Assembly: GCA_009733575.1 (NCBI GenBank)
Contig: ML769527.1
Span: forward strand, 107,551-171,550
Source: Gymnopus androsaceus JB14
Taxonomy: Eukaryota; Basidiomycota; Agaricomycetes; Agaricales; Omphalotaceae
Direction of reading: 5' to 3'
Length of the DNA stretch: 64,000 bases
Of the stretch, positions 33,028 to 43,590 are shown one piece after another. Every line of letters begins with the position of its first letter. Within the stretch, counting starts at the first letter, position 1. Under the pieces are notes generated by a model. The model did no database searches. It saw only the letters and a list, made by a program, of their open reading frames with translations, and was not told the DNA's origin. The position numbers were made by a program, and so were the translations under genes.

Positions 33028-34679
33028 ATGCCACTCAAATGCAAACGTGAGTTGGAGCCAGACTCCGGCGAATTCAGCTGTAAGTCTTACCACTCCTCTT
33101 TTTATTTCGTTTTTATTTCTACGGAGGTCGAGCTGGATGCAACCCCGGAACTGGGGAGGCTGAAGGCGCGTTTTTGGGATGTCAAACGCGTTATTTTACC
33201 TGGGGCTAACGGTCATTTTTAGACAGCGCCCGCACCCTTCGGAATCGCAAGACGTTCAGCCCGTATGTCATTAACGCAGAGGCTTTGGAAATTGCCGTTG
33301 ACCCTAAAGCGCTACTCGCGGAAGGTCTTTCGGAGCAGGAGAGGTACCTTCAGATAGCCGATACCGATGAGGTGGTGCCTCTAAAAACCTACACCCTCCC
33401 ATCTCGGCCGGCCATGCCACTCAGCATCCGCCCTCTCTCCACTCTGATTTCCCTGTCACCTCTTCCGTCTCTGCCCTCGAAAGAGGCCCGTCTGCTCTCA
33501 CTAGAGGCTGCCCACCCTTCTAAATCCTGTCAAAAATTGAAGCAGAGGGCAAAATATAGGGAGGCCCGTGGAGCTGGCAGGCAGGCCTTGCAAATAGCGG
33601 CTGGGACTGGCACTAAAGCCCATGCGCGCAAATGCACCAAGGTTGCAGAGCTGTCTGCGGTCGTAACTGGCCAGGTTGCAGCCGTCATCCCCGTGGGCTG
33701 TTGGTCAGGCGTTAGGGCCCCCTATAGCCCAAAGGTATACCTAGCATGGAGGTTCTTAGCATGTCCGGCCTTGCGTTGGTTAAAGCGGACGGGTGAGTCG
33801 CAAGCATTTTCCTCTGGCATATGGCTGATAACGGAGGCCTCCAGAGCCAGCAAAATTGTTAGGACGGGCAAAGGCCATCGCGTTATGGTCCACTATGCAT
33901 CTCCGGAAGGTGCTCAGTGGGTCCAAACTATCAAGAACGCTGATGACACCTTACAGTGGATGTTTCAGAACGTCAGCGTTCCTGAAGCCCACAGGCATCA
34001 TCGCCGCGGAACCCATGTCACTCTTCCTTGCGGATACGGGTTCGGCGGTGGTTGAGCAACGCCAGGATTGTACGCCAACACCCCACGCAACGCTGCAGCC
34101 ATTACGCAGGTGCTTGCCAACCCAGCTTTTCAAGCAGTCGCCACGTTTGTCGACCGAGGCCTTCGCAGCTTCTTTCCGAAACTTCATTCCCTTGCTGTCA
34201 ACCTTGACAAGAACATTGTCGATGCTGACAACCCGCAGATTGAGCGCGCCTTCAAAGACTGCTGCTATCCTGCTTGTCACTTCAACTTGAATAACGCTTG
34301 CACCCTCGTCCACAACAACTATTGGAACCTTTTCTGCTTCATGTGCGCCATAGCGTGCATCGGACCTTTTGACCATACTTGGGGCGGGCATGTTATTGCC
34401 TGGTCATTGGGCCTTGTCTTTGAGTTCCCCTCAGGCTCGACCATGTACCTCCCTTCCGCCTGCGTTCCCCATTCCAACACCCCTATTGCCCCTAACGAAC
34501 GAAGGTCGTCGTTGGCATTTTTTTTACCAGCGGGCCTTGCTCGTTGGTACCATAACGGCTTTCGCTCAGACAAAGACTTTTGGGCTCAACCCACGCCCCA
34601 GCAGCTAAAGCAGTGGTTGGACTATCGCGGAAAGCTATGGGAGCTTGGCGTTGAGCTGCTCAAATATGATTTGAATTGA
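33028..34679 (+). pseudogene. TET/JBP-like 2-oxoglutarate/Fe(II) dioxygenase of the KDZ element
   Basis: Related to enzymes that oxidise 5-methylcytosine, which in basidiomycetes are known to travel with KDZ transposons. Exons 33028-33079 and 33223-34679 (intron GTAAGT...TTTTTAG, joining EFS to SARTLRN through a split Tyr codon). Landmarks: HRRGTHVTLPCGYGFGGG (about 34000-34052), CHFNLNNACTLVHNN (about 34278-34322), GGHVIAW, FEFPSGSTMYLPSACVPHSN (distal His), ERRSSLAFF (2OG-binding Arg) and GLARWYHNGF. Two defects: an in-frame TGA at 34053-34055, right after GFGGG, and HNN where the family has the iron-binding HxD. TGA from CGA and AAC from GAC are both C-to-T changes at CpG on one or other strand. 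Probably non-functional here; readthrough cannot be excluded. 549 codons in total. Confidence 0.75.
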
Positions 34680-35159
34680 CTTTGCTATATTTTTGCTACA
34701 TTACCACTGCCTGCGCTACGATATGCATTTTGTAAATAGCCAAACAAAGTCCTATATATACCTGACTTCTTACAATGCACTGAAACACTGAGTTGAATCT
34801 AGAAATCAAGCTGTATGAGCTCACGAAGGCCCAGGTACAGAATGTCTACGCACTCATAGCGTAAGGTTTTTGAAGATGTCTCGTGTATTTAGCAACTGTT
34901 TCTTGATATTTGAATCTAAAATTAATTCCAGACATAGTAGTGACCTTAAGCTACAGGATGAGCCATCTAGCTCACCAGTGCAAAGAAGAGAAGTGCATAA
35001 AATAAAATACTTTCTTGCTTTCGTGAAGTTGTTAAGATCAAACGAATTAGACACTTACGATCAAATATGATCTTACCCTATTTTCTCCCTAACTTTCACT
35101 ATCTTCATCCTCAATCTTACTTCTCAGCCGTATATTCATTCTGCTTGCTTCTATAAGGC
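34680..35159. other. Intergenic part of the KDZ element
   Basis: AT-rich. Holds the 3' flank of the dioxygenase gene and, at about 34751, TATATATA. The 66-codon open frames on both strands near 34854-35070 overlap each other and show no domain, so none was called. Confidence 0.5.
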
Positions 35160-35615
35160 ATGCCTCGACTGCGTACTGAGTCCACTATCAAAAAATCGAA
35201 ACGTACAGACGAACAGCAGGCCAAAGTGACCCAGGGTAAACGCATTGGCTATTCATGCTGGAATCGATACAAGTAAGCTCACTTTCTCTCAATCATTGAA
35301 TCGAATGGCTATTAACTGTTGCAATTGCTGCTCTACTTGTAAATAACAGGAATAAAACGATGTATAATGCAGTAAACAGCGCTCGCATGGCCAGGTAAGT
35401 CTTCCATCTTCATCTCAATGCTCAATCCGCGAATATACGTTATCTAGCAAGCGGGCTAAGTTAGAGGGCAAGGCAAAAGATGAGGCTAAAGCACGGCAGC
35501 GGGAGGCGTCCAAGAAATCTTACCTGAAGTGCGTGTACTGCTCTTTGCCATTGTCCTTGCTAACTTGCGTTACAGAAATCGAGAAAAAATCCTGCTCAAG
35601 GCCAAGGATAAATGA
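35160..35615 (+). CDS. Small basic spliced protein (KDZ cargo)
   Basis: A 92-residue protein from four exons with good GT-AG junctions: 35160-35272, 35350-35394, 35448-35528, 35576-35615. It begins MPRLRTESTIKKSKRTDEQQ, passes through GYSCWNRYKNKTMYNAVNSA and a highly charged helical stretch (RAKLEGKAKDEAKARQREAS), and ends KNREKILLKAKDK. About one third of residues are Lys or Arg, suggesting nucleic-acid binding or a coiled coil. Skipping the last intron end in favour of the acceptor at about 35675 would instead append EHMKKHGLDAIWWYKMRKGA and end at about 35790, so two isoforms are possible. No known domain. It is unbroken, unlike the element's transposase and dioxygenase. Confidence 0.55.
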
Positions 35616-36132
35616 ATGACGTTCGCTTCAGGCTCATCCTGTCTGTCCACCCCGCTCATCTTACTTTCCTCTAGGGAACATATGAAGAAGCATGGGCTGG
35701 ATGCCATTTGGTGGTACAAGATGCGGAAAGGCGCTTGTTGGGTTGGAATTGACAATACAGCGGATGATGAGGATGTACTTGCTGTATTCTAGGCTGTAGA
35801 GAATGCCTCCCGAATTTATCCGCCTTAAATTCCATCGTATCGTTGAGCCAAGAAAATGAATATATTTGCAGTGATCAGATACATGGTACATTAGAGACTA
35901 CGTTCAGCATTTGCAAGAAGAGCAGCGTGCAAGGTTAGTTTTGATAACAACGATTCGCAGAAAGATACCGAACTTTGCCCTGAGCGATCCACGCATTCAG
36001 CATGGCATTGGCCTGAGAGGCAGTACCAGTTGTGACCATTGCCAAGCCTCCACGCCAGTCGAGCCCACTGGCCATCATTGTCCCGCTGAGTCCAATGAGC
36101 TCATGAAAAGGTCGGAAATGCTGTAGTAATAC

Positions 36133-37022
36133 TCACCGTTGCATATACACCCCTGGCTTAACTCCTTCAATCACAATGTAAATGTCACCAGGCTGAGGTT
36201 CATCTGCCAAGAGGTTGATGATTCCAGTGTGTTTGGCTTCATTGTAGCGGTTGGTGGCCTCTTCAAGGGTGCTGAATGACTTAAACACCGCGTATTTGTA
36301 CTTTTTGATGTACTGAGCCAAGCCAGGCTCATCGGGCGTGCTTTCGTAGGTGTTGAAAACTCCGCTAACATGGTCGTGGCCATCATAGAGCACGTAGAAC
36401 TTCTGCTCCCTGATGTAAGTAGGCTGTGGAGAAGGAGAAGAGGGGGTGACAGGAGGCTCCGGCAACACGAAGCAACCGCCAGGCACAATAGCTGGGCTGC
36501 TGGAGACTGCAGTAGCAGCAGGCTTTGTAACAGCAACGGAGGCGCTAGCATCTGCTGTTCTACGTACGCATTTTGGAGTACTGGGAGCAGAGGTGCTGCG
36601 GCTAGCATAGTGAGAGGAGGAATAAACGGTTTGCAATATACCTTTGATGAATTGAGCACCGCAGTGGTAGATATTTTTTAATAAAAAACGCACCGAAACT
36701 ATTGCTAATACCTTCAATGACATCTTCCCAATCCTCCTTGGCAAGCTGCAGAGTCTCAAGTTCGCCGCCTCCCTCTGTAACTAGCATTGAGTTTCGAAAT
36801 AACAGAAAAAAAAGGATATTACCGGAAAGTTCGCATTGAACGCTTGCGAGGCGTTGAGCTCTGGCATCGTCTTCAAGTGATGCACTGCGTTTGGCCTTGG
36901 TTGGAGATGATGCGAGTTGAGATGAGAGTCCTATAAAATTAGAAATGATTGATCGATTGATATTCATTGAAATTTGAATGTATGTCAAGATGCTAAGAAG
37001 ACTGACCAGTCATCTTGTGCAT
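36133..37022 (-). CDS. RNase H1 N-terminal (hybrid-binding) domain protein (KDZ cargo)
   Basis: Spliced gene on the minus strand. A short first exon MHKMT (from 37022) is followed by exons encoding SSPTKAKRSASLEDDARAQR, then EGGGELETLQLAKEDWEDVI, then the long last exon with a Ser/Ala/Pro-rich linker and a viroplasmin/RNase H1-N-like domain: QKFYVLYDGHDHVSGVFNTY...YAVFKSFSTLEEATNRYNEA, about 55 residues, the fold that grips RNA/DNA hybrids. It ends VIEGVKPGVYMQR with TGA at 36133. That TGA is embedded in CGGTGAGTATT, a possible splice donor, so a further exon could extend it. No RNase H catalytic domain is seen. Frames stay open across all introns. Role in transposition is unknown. Confidence 0.6.
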
Positions 37023-37341
37023 GAACCACGACTTCAACTATTTCTGCGATTTCACAACTCAAAGGTGAAGCAACTTCAAGGAAACAACGATGGTCAAGAT
37101 GGGAGCGAAAGGCAAACACCGGTGGCGTGGCAAGTACCTTGAACTGGCACGAGTTTACTCATGCCACTTCGACTTTCTTTCAACTTCAAGTCCTGCGTGT
37201 TCATTTCATTCACGCGTTTTTCTCTCAAAAAAATTCAAAAAATTTGCAGTTGCTCTTCACATGCTTCCTCACATTCAGTTTCAAGAAAATGTCAACATCG
37301 AGGTTGAGGATCCAGCGGAAATTCAAGATCAACGCCCCGCA

Positions 37342-39763
37342 ATGCCTTCTCAGTCGATCCTCACGTTAATCAGTAAGTTTGCGCCCTAACTTAGATACGC
37401 TTTCCTTTGTTTTGACTGGCAAATTATCTAGATAACCGTCCTGCTCCAAGCCCAAGACCCAGTTATCGTCCGGCTTGCAGTGCTATTGGCGACTCTTTGA
37501 CTGCTGCAGGTGATTTTTTTCTGGTTTATTTTTCTTAATCTTACTGCTGATCAAGCCTTATTATTTAGCTGGTAATAGTCACTCTGGCTCTGAGAACAAG
37601 TCTCCAGGTTGTTCTTTGCCTAAGCCAGTTGCATCCAAGCATGTAGGCGCTACTCCAATGCCTGCAGGGGCTGTACCCTCTGCCATGGCCGCGACAGCTA
37701 CAGCAGGTTCGACCCAGATGTCCATTACTGCGGCATCTATGTCTACAGCTGCATCTGCTGGAGCGGGCTCAGCCGAAACACCTACAGCTGCTACAACCAA
37801 CTCTTCTTTTTCATCGGGTGCTGGCTCTGCTGAAACTCCTGCCGCATCTACTCTTTCTCCTACGCCTGCTTTAGCTGCGTCGGTCACCTCTGCCTCTCAG
37901 GATCCCAACTCCACTGCATCTCAAGAGATGGCGGCTGCTAGGGCTGCATCCTCTTCCACAGAGGGTAGCGCTTCTTCTTCTCGAACTTTGGCAGCTTTGC
38001 CAAAGAGGAAGAAAGGCGCCATGGGTGATGAGGAGAAAAAGATGGCTTGTGTGGCAGCACAAGCCAAGTCGGAGGCACTTACAGAGGCAGTCAGGTCTTA
38101 CATCGCGGATATGGATGAGGCAGTTGAAGCCATTGCAAAAGCTCATGGCGTTACAGCTGAACGCATCTGACAGCTGGCGGGACAGGCTCCAACTATCAAG
38201 AGCCAGCGTGCTGTCAGCAATTGGAACGTTCTCATGTACTTCAAGACGCAAGAACTCAACGCAAGTAAGTTTTATCCTATTTTCTATCTTATAGATACAT
38301 ATTACTCATGGTCTATTTACAGAGGGTTCTCGGTCTACTCTGAACGAGATTCAAGATGAGCTCCATGAGGATGAGGAGATGATGGATATTTTGAAAGAGA
38401 AGGATGGTGAACGAATGAAGCAGTTTCGTCGCCGGTATGAGGATGAAAAGGCTGATTCCCGGAAAGTGATCATGCGGGTCTTGACTCGTTCATCGGCTTT
38501 GATCGCTAGCAACTCCCTCAATGCCTGTCAGGCTCAAGTGTGTCGTTTTTATTTTATTTAACTTTTACATTGGCTGATCGTCCTTAATATAGATTAATTA
38601 CTGTAATGAGAACACGGGCGCTTGGGGTATGGGCATTATTGCTCGTAGCTCCTATAACTCCACTATTCAGAGCGGCTTTTTTGGACGCGGAGATATCGAC
38701 GCCTTCTTTCGCAAGAACTTCCAGGTTTCCGTGGAGGAGTTGACGTTTCTACTTGAGGACTTCGCATGTACCGAATCAAAAAGTATGTTTTTGTCCATCA
38801 TTGGCCGTTCCACAAACTAACATTTGGGCTAAGTGGGCAGCCGTAAATTGAATACCAATGAAATGCATAGCGCCACGGTGGAGCTCATTCTTAATAGCCT
38901 TCGTACGTTCTTTCTGTCTTTTTATTGTACATTGTTAACGCTGCTGTACTAGGTCAAATCACCGGGATCACTAACATTCAAATGAGCTATGCAAGGTATG
39001 ACGAAAGCATCCGTGCAGCTCAGGGGGTCATGATCGAAGGGTGGCCAGAGGACATCGAGTTTCGCAGTCCAGCAAATATCAAGAGGGCTTTGGATGCAAA
39101 AACACTATACGACGCTTGGAAATCTGGCAAGGCATTTTGGAGGGCTATGACTGCTGTGGAGAAGAGGGTGCTTAAGGAAGAGCTTGCGGAGCGCGATCCT
39201 GCTGTTCGTGCTAAGCGTAGTGATACAGGAGGCAAACACAGGCGACATGGACGGGCTGTTGAAGAGGAAGAGGAGGAAGATCTGGATGATGACGCCAATT
39301 ATCAGCCAAAGAAGGATCTATCCCGTTGAAAGCCAAAGGCCAAAGTCTCAGCGGGGGCAGGAAGAGCTCGTAAACAGGGTCGTCAGGAGCCAGAGACTGA
39401 TGAAGACGAAGAAGATAGGCCTCCGCCTAAGAAGAACACTCACAAGAGATCTGCGCAGGAAGGGGAAAAGCGTCGTCGTCATCGTCGAGATGCAGAGAAT
39501 GATGAAGATCAAGGGGAAGAAGATCAGCCTCAGCCGAAGAAGCGTCGTCGTATTTTCAAGAAGTCTGGAGATGAAGGGGCCTCCCAGCCTCAGAAGAAGG
39601 GAAGCGGTCCACGTTGGGTGGGATGGTAGGGAAGGGTGGGTCCAATGGGGAGTCAGCTTTGAAGAAACAAACAATGTTTCGTCCAGCGGGCTTGCCTCCA
39701 AAGAAAAAGAAGCCTACGCTTCGTCCTGCAGGGTTGGGTGATGCTCCTGCTAGCGAGGTTTAG
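37342..39763 (+). pseudogene. Long accessory protein of the KDZ element (two in-frame TGA)
   Basis: Multi-exon gene with well-formed introns (37373-37431, 37510-37568, 38265-38322, 38538-38592, 38783-38840, 38903-38952). Start uncertain: MPSQSILTLI at 37342, or 37262. Order: Ala/Ser/Thr-rich region, nuclear-type basic run LPKRKKGAMGDEEKK, helix KSQRAVSNWNVLMYFKTQEL, GSRSTLNEIQDELHEDEEMM, GAWGMGIIARSSYNSTIQSG, then MIEGWPEDIEFRSPANIKRA and an acidic/basic tail. Resembles a class of uncharacterised agaricomycete proteins with a GWP segment. Lesions: TGA at 38168-38170 (AERI*QLAGQ), TGA at 39327-39329 (LSR*KPKAK) and a frameshift near 39610, after which MFRPAGLPPKKKKPTLRPAG runs to 39763. Both TGAs fit CGA to TGA. 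Function unknown; probably DNA-associated given its charge. Confidence 0.6.
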
Positions 39764-40114
39764 CGCTATGTAGCTCTCTTGGGCTTCAACTCCGCCACTG
39801 CAGCAGTTTCTTTGTCGTTTATTTTCATGTTATTCTGTTCTTTCCGTGTTTAAGCTCTTGTATTTCTTGGGGTTTGCTAAAGTGCCTCCCACGTGCCAGG
39901 GCCATTCTGTCTTTGCTATGTCCTGCTGTACCAACATTCCACATGCTCCCTGTCATACTCCTCTCCTCCATTTTGACCATTCTGTGTTAGTTGTCTGGGA
40001 CACTTGCACTTGTACATTTTTGTTTTACCACTTGGGCTGAAAATTGGTTTGATTTAATGAATTAGATATAGGTGCCTATGAGCGCCTAAGCTGTGGGCGC
40101 TTCCAAAGTCTCTG
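39764..40114. other. Non-coding right end of the KDZ element
   Basis: No gene. Near the right inverted repeat, GGCGCTCATAGGCACC and AGCGCCCACAGCTTAGGCGCT can form small hairpins (40066-40105); a counterpart with AAGCGCCCATGGGTGCC lies next to the left repeat (21530-21550). Confidence 0.55.
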
Positions 40115-40264
40115 ATAAACCCTAAGTCTGGTATTTGGTCAAATTACTAAATTATTTATACATCTTTAATGGTACCTGGTGAAAATCCCTTAGTAACTCA
40201 CATAAGACCCATATAATATCCTCCCTTGAGTCTTATTAGACTGATTAGTGGGGACTAGCAGGTG
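40115..40264 (-). repeat. Right terminal inverted repeat of KDZ element
   Basis: Reverse complement of 21364-21513, ending CTAGCAGGTG directly before the duplicated AACATATT. Confidence 0.85.
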
Positions 40265-42617
40265 AACATATTGTTCACCTTTCCAAGTGCAATAAGAATG
40301 AATGAGCTGATTCCTTGTAATTCCTGCTACTTCTTTTGATAGTTTGTTCTCATATTTGCATTTTGTTATTTCATCTAACAGTTCTAGTTCACAATATTCC
40401 TGCCTAAGAAAGTTGTTCGATTGTTTTCTTCCATGAAGTCCTTCTGTTATCATTTGGATTACATCTTTGCTTAAGCCTTGCATGATCAATGTACCCTTAT
40501 GACTGGAACTTCTAGATAGAGATGTATATATACCTTGAAATTTGTTTGCATATTGAAGGTTCACCAAGTTATACTGTAATGTACGTCCTTGTGAGTTGTA
40601 GTCTGTCATCCCAAAGTTCAAGACAATAGGAACTTGGTTTCAATTAATGGTAACCTCTTCACCATTTGCATCAGAAAAAACTGTTTTGGGCCCAGGAGGA
40701 TCTAAGGTCACCTAGTCCTCTTAGGCAGCCTGAGGCATCCTAGTTGGCCCAGGAAAAGGGGTAAAACTTTGGACACCTCAGGTATCCTAGTCATCCTAGG
40801 TGTCCTGGGAGATCTTGGGATATCCTGGGGCATCCTGGGGCATCCTGGGGCATCCTGAGGCATCCTAGGATAAAAGTTCCATCCCAGGATGCCTCAGGAT
40901 GCCCCAGGATGCCCCAGGACATCCCAGGATCTCCCAGGACACCTAGGATGACTAGGATACCTGAGATGTCCAAAGTTTTACCCTTTTTCCTGGGCCAACT
41001 AGGATGCCTCAGGTTGCCTAAGAGGACTAGGTGACCTTAGATCCTCCTGGGCCCAAAACAGTTTTTGCTGATGCTGGGCACTTTACTTTGATTTTAAAAT
41101 CCTTTCTTGTCACTGGTACAACATTCTTTTCCAGGCCTGGGATCTGAATATCACTTGCAGGCTTATGCAATTTTACAAATACCACTTCTAGAACTTCTTG
41201 TCCCTTTTCATTCTTGGTGCTTGTCCAACCTGCAACATGCCCTTGCTGTCCATTTGTCATGCATAGCTCTGTTGCTTGATTGAATTTGAGCATTACTGGA
41301 ATACCAATACATAATTTCAAAATGCCAGGAATACTTTTAGTGCACCCTGGTCTTATCTTCCATAATATATTTTGCATTGTTTCTGACATTTCTTTTTGTT
41401 TCCTGTTTGAGCCTTTTCCTCTTTGCTTTCGAGCTGTTTTTCCTGGGTCATCTAGTTGTCCCCAAGTATCAACTGCATAAAACTCATGTAATGTTTGTTT
41501 TGTTTCTTTAGCAAAAGCATCTTGCATTAATTCATTAAATGCATCTCGTTGACAATTTTTTGGTGATATTACTGATACATTTTTGAACTCATGAGGAATT
41601 TTATGAGCAACATTCACAGTGATTGACTTCAAGTATTCATTGTCATCTTCTGTGCAAGCAGCATAACGCATATTTTCTAAAGCCTGTCTAAGTTTTGCAT
41701 CTTCAGGTGACTGTGTCTTCTGTCTCATATTCTGTCTAAGAATTACAACTGTCATCACTTGATGCCAAAGTGCTCTTGCCATAGCCAATTTCTGATCAGA
41801 TATAGACATTCTTGAAGTACCATTGATATTTAACAGAGGGTTGTATAGTGGACTACCTGCAACTGGTGGCAATTGAGCAAAGTCACCTGCAAAAATTATA
41901 TTGAATGCACCAAATGGTGAATCAGGACACTCACGAGTTTTGGCCAACCTTTCACTTATCATAAATAAATCACTCAGTGCTAAAATTGAGCATTCATCAA
42001 TTAAAATGTAATCAACTCCTTCCAAGTTACGTTTTGATGTTTTTAAACCATATTCAGGATCTAGACTGATAGCCTCCTCATTTGATTGTTGGAACCCTAG
42101 TACAGAATGATAAGTCAATCCTGATAGTAGTGCTGCTGCTGTACCTGTAGGTGCACAACCACTTTCTTTTCTAAGCTGAAAGAATAGACGTAATGCATGA
42201 ATTACCTGACTTTTACCGGTACCTCCCATTCCACCAATATACATTGTCAATGGATTACTATCTCCCAGAGTTGCATGATTGGCAATTATTCTAAAAGCGC
42301 GTTCTTGTTCATTGTTTAGTGATTTTTGTTTTACTACATGGTCAATTATGTTTTGTTCTTCATCAATCTCTGCATGGAAATCTTTGTTCATGTAAGACCC
42401 ATCTGCAATGATAACTTCATTCCACTTTGTAAATTTCGGTTTGTGATTATGATCTGGTATATCTTCACTACGGATTACCTGTTCATCTATGAATGATTTC
42501 CGAATGTTCTGTACAGTTGTGGCCCAACTATTTGCAGTTGCCATTGGAGCTTCAAAATCTGCGAACTCATTACCACACTGATCATTAATTGTTTTTCTCA
42601 AACCAACATCTACTGCT
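40265..42617 (-). pseudogene. Helitron-type PIF1-like helicase half
   Basis: Helicase portion of the protein whose protease half lies at 19607-21355. On the minus strand from 42617: VGLRKTINDQCGNEF, QERAFRIIANHATL, Walker A GGMGGTGKSQVIHAL (about 42215), LTYHSVLGF, Walker B YILIDECSILALSD, FAGDFAQLPPVAGS, LRQNMRQ and, after the insertion at 40669-41073, NFGMTDYNSQGRTLQY and TSLSRSSSHKGTLIMQG (the last helicase motifs). All SF1B signature motifs are present, and the frame is broken only by insertions and by the stop next to the palindrome (VTIN*NQVPIV). The Rep/HUH endonuclease expected upstream is missing, cut off at 42617 by the element at 42618-43590. The Helitron assignment rests on the helicase type. 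Confidence 0.75.
40669..41073. mobile_element. Palindromic element A (CATCAG...CTGATG), 405 bp
   Basis: Two roughly 200-bp arms form an almost perfect palindrome. The left arm starts CATCAGAAAAAACTGTTTTG; the right arm, reverse-complemented, starts CATCAGCAAAAACTGTTTTG. Each arm contains CCAGGAGGATCTAAGGTCAC and an array of about 10-bp units CATCCTGGGG/CATCCTGAGG/CATCCTAGG. It sits inside the helicase gene between CCAG and CAAATGG; removing it exactly restores an open frame (KCPA|NGEEV), so any target duplication is absent or very short. It encodes nothing. Confidence 0.8.
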
Positions 42618-43590
42618 CATCAGCAAAAATGGTCTGGGCCCTGGGTTATCAAAGGCTTTCCTTTGGGTGCCTAGGCTACCTAGGAAGCCTAGGTCACCTA
42701 GGCTGCCCAGGTTATCCAGGTTTATCCCTTTTTCCTTGGCCTTTTCAGGTGGTTATATGTAACCTGTGTCAACCTGAGATAGCCTGAGCTACCCTGAGCT
42801 ACCCTGAGCTACCCTGAGTGAACCTGAGTAAACCTGAGGCTGCCTGAGCAGCCTGAGGTAACCTGAGATAGCCTGAGGGTGCCTATCATAAGTAGTGGTA
42901 TCTAAAAAACATCTTAGTTATCTCATTATTCACCTGTCTTTATACTTAGTCTTATCACTCAATGTTGCTCAACTTATACTATTTCATTGTTCTTATTGGA
43001 CTCACTTAATGTATTCTTATTAGAAGAAGCTTCTTAATATCTTATTGACCTTAACTTACATCTCGGAACAGCTCACTGAAGTTATTCAGACTCATGTTTA
43101 AGTGTAGCAAGCTTAGGAGGTAATCTGTTATATTCTTGATGAATATGATTTGACCCCATCAACAGGTTTTTGATTGTATGCAGTTCACAGGCGCCCACGC
43201 GGTTCGGCGCTTATTTCGTGCAATTACTTACAACTTTGATCTATAGATGATTTATCAAGCAAGTGGAATGTCTGCTTTTGATTACAGAACATCTATATAT
43301 TTAATAGCTTAAAACCCGAAGTTATTTAGGCTCTTTAGGTTGTATAAAATTAAACCAAGTTTCAGACTGTCTCAGGTTGCCTCAGGTTGCTCAGGTTTCC
43401 TCAGGCTTCCTCAGGTTCACCCAGGTTAGCCCTATGGGGTGACTTCAGGGTACCCTAGAGGGTAGTCTCCATTAACCTGAGTTGCCCTGGTCACCCAGGT
43501 TGCCCAGGCTACCTGAGGTTGATCTATAGGGTAATCTCAGGTCACCCAGGCTACCTAGGCTATCTCAGGCCCAGAGCATTTTTGCTGATG
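42618..43590. mobile_element. Element B with CATCAGCAAAAATG ends, 973 bp
   Basis: Left end CATCAGCAAAAATGGTCTGG and right end, reverse-complemented, CATCAGCAAAAATGCTCTGG. Subterminal regions (42650-42885 and 43370-43570) are arrays of 9-11 bp units such as GCCTAGGCTACCTAGGAAG, ACCTGAGCTACCCTGAGC and TCACCCAGGTTGCC. The central 480 bp is AT-rich and non-coding. The left flank is Helitron-type helicase sequence and the right flank is aspartic protease coding sequence, so the element stands exactly at a junction of two truncated genes. No target duplication was recognised. Confidence 0.72.

Larger units (their letters stand above)
21364..40264. mobile_element. KDZ DNA transposon carrying TET/JBP-like dioxygenase and cargo
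   Basis: Large class II element. Both ends read CACCTGCTAGTCCCCACTAA in inverted orientation, with about 95% identity over roughly 150 bp (21364-21513, 40115-40264). The flanking 8-bp AACATATT (21356-21363, 40265-40272) is the target duplication, as in Zisupton-type KDZ elements. Removing the element and one duplication rejoins the Helitron-type frame (KGEQY with VPDTVHENLRW). Genes inside: KDZ transposase (minus, split by a gypsy element), TET/JBP-like dioxygenase (plus, divergent), a small basic protein (plus), an RNase H1-N protein (minus) and an accessory protein (plus). Without the gypsy insertion the length is about 10.7 kb. Stops in the transposase and dioxygenase suggest this copy is inactive. 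Confidence 0.85.

Noticed and set aside
40062..40275. Helitron 3' end (hairpin plus CTAA before T) next to the helicase gene
   Set aside because: The same 150-bp sequence occurs inverted at 21364 and both copies are flanked by AACATATT; they are the terminal repeats of the KDZ transposon, and the helicase tail continues at 21355.
42650..43570. CRISPR-like or satellite array
   Set aside because: Units are 9-11 bp without unique spacers, are palindromic and lie at the ends of an inverted-repeat element in a eukaryote.
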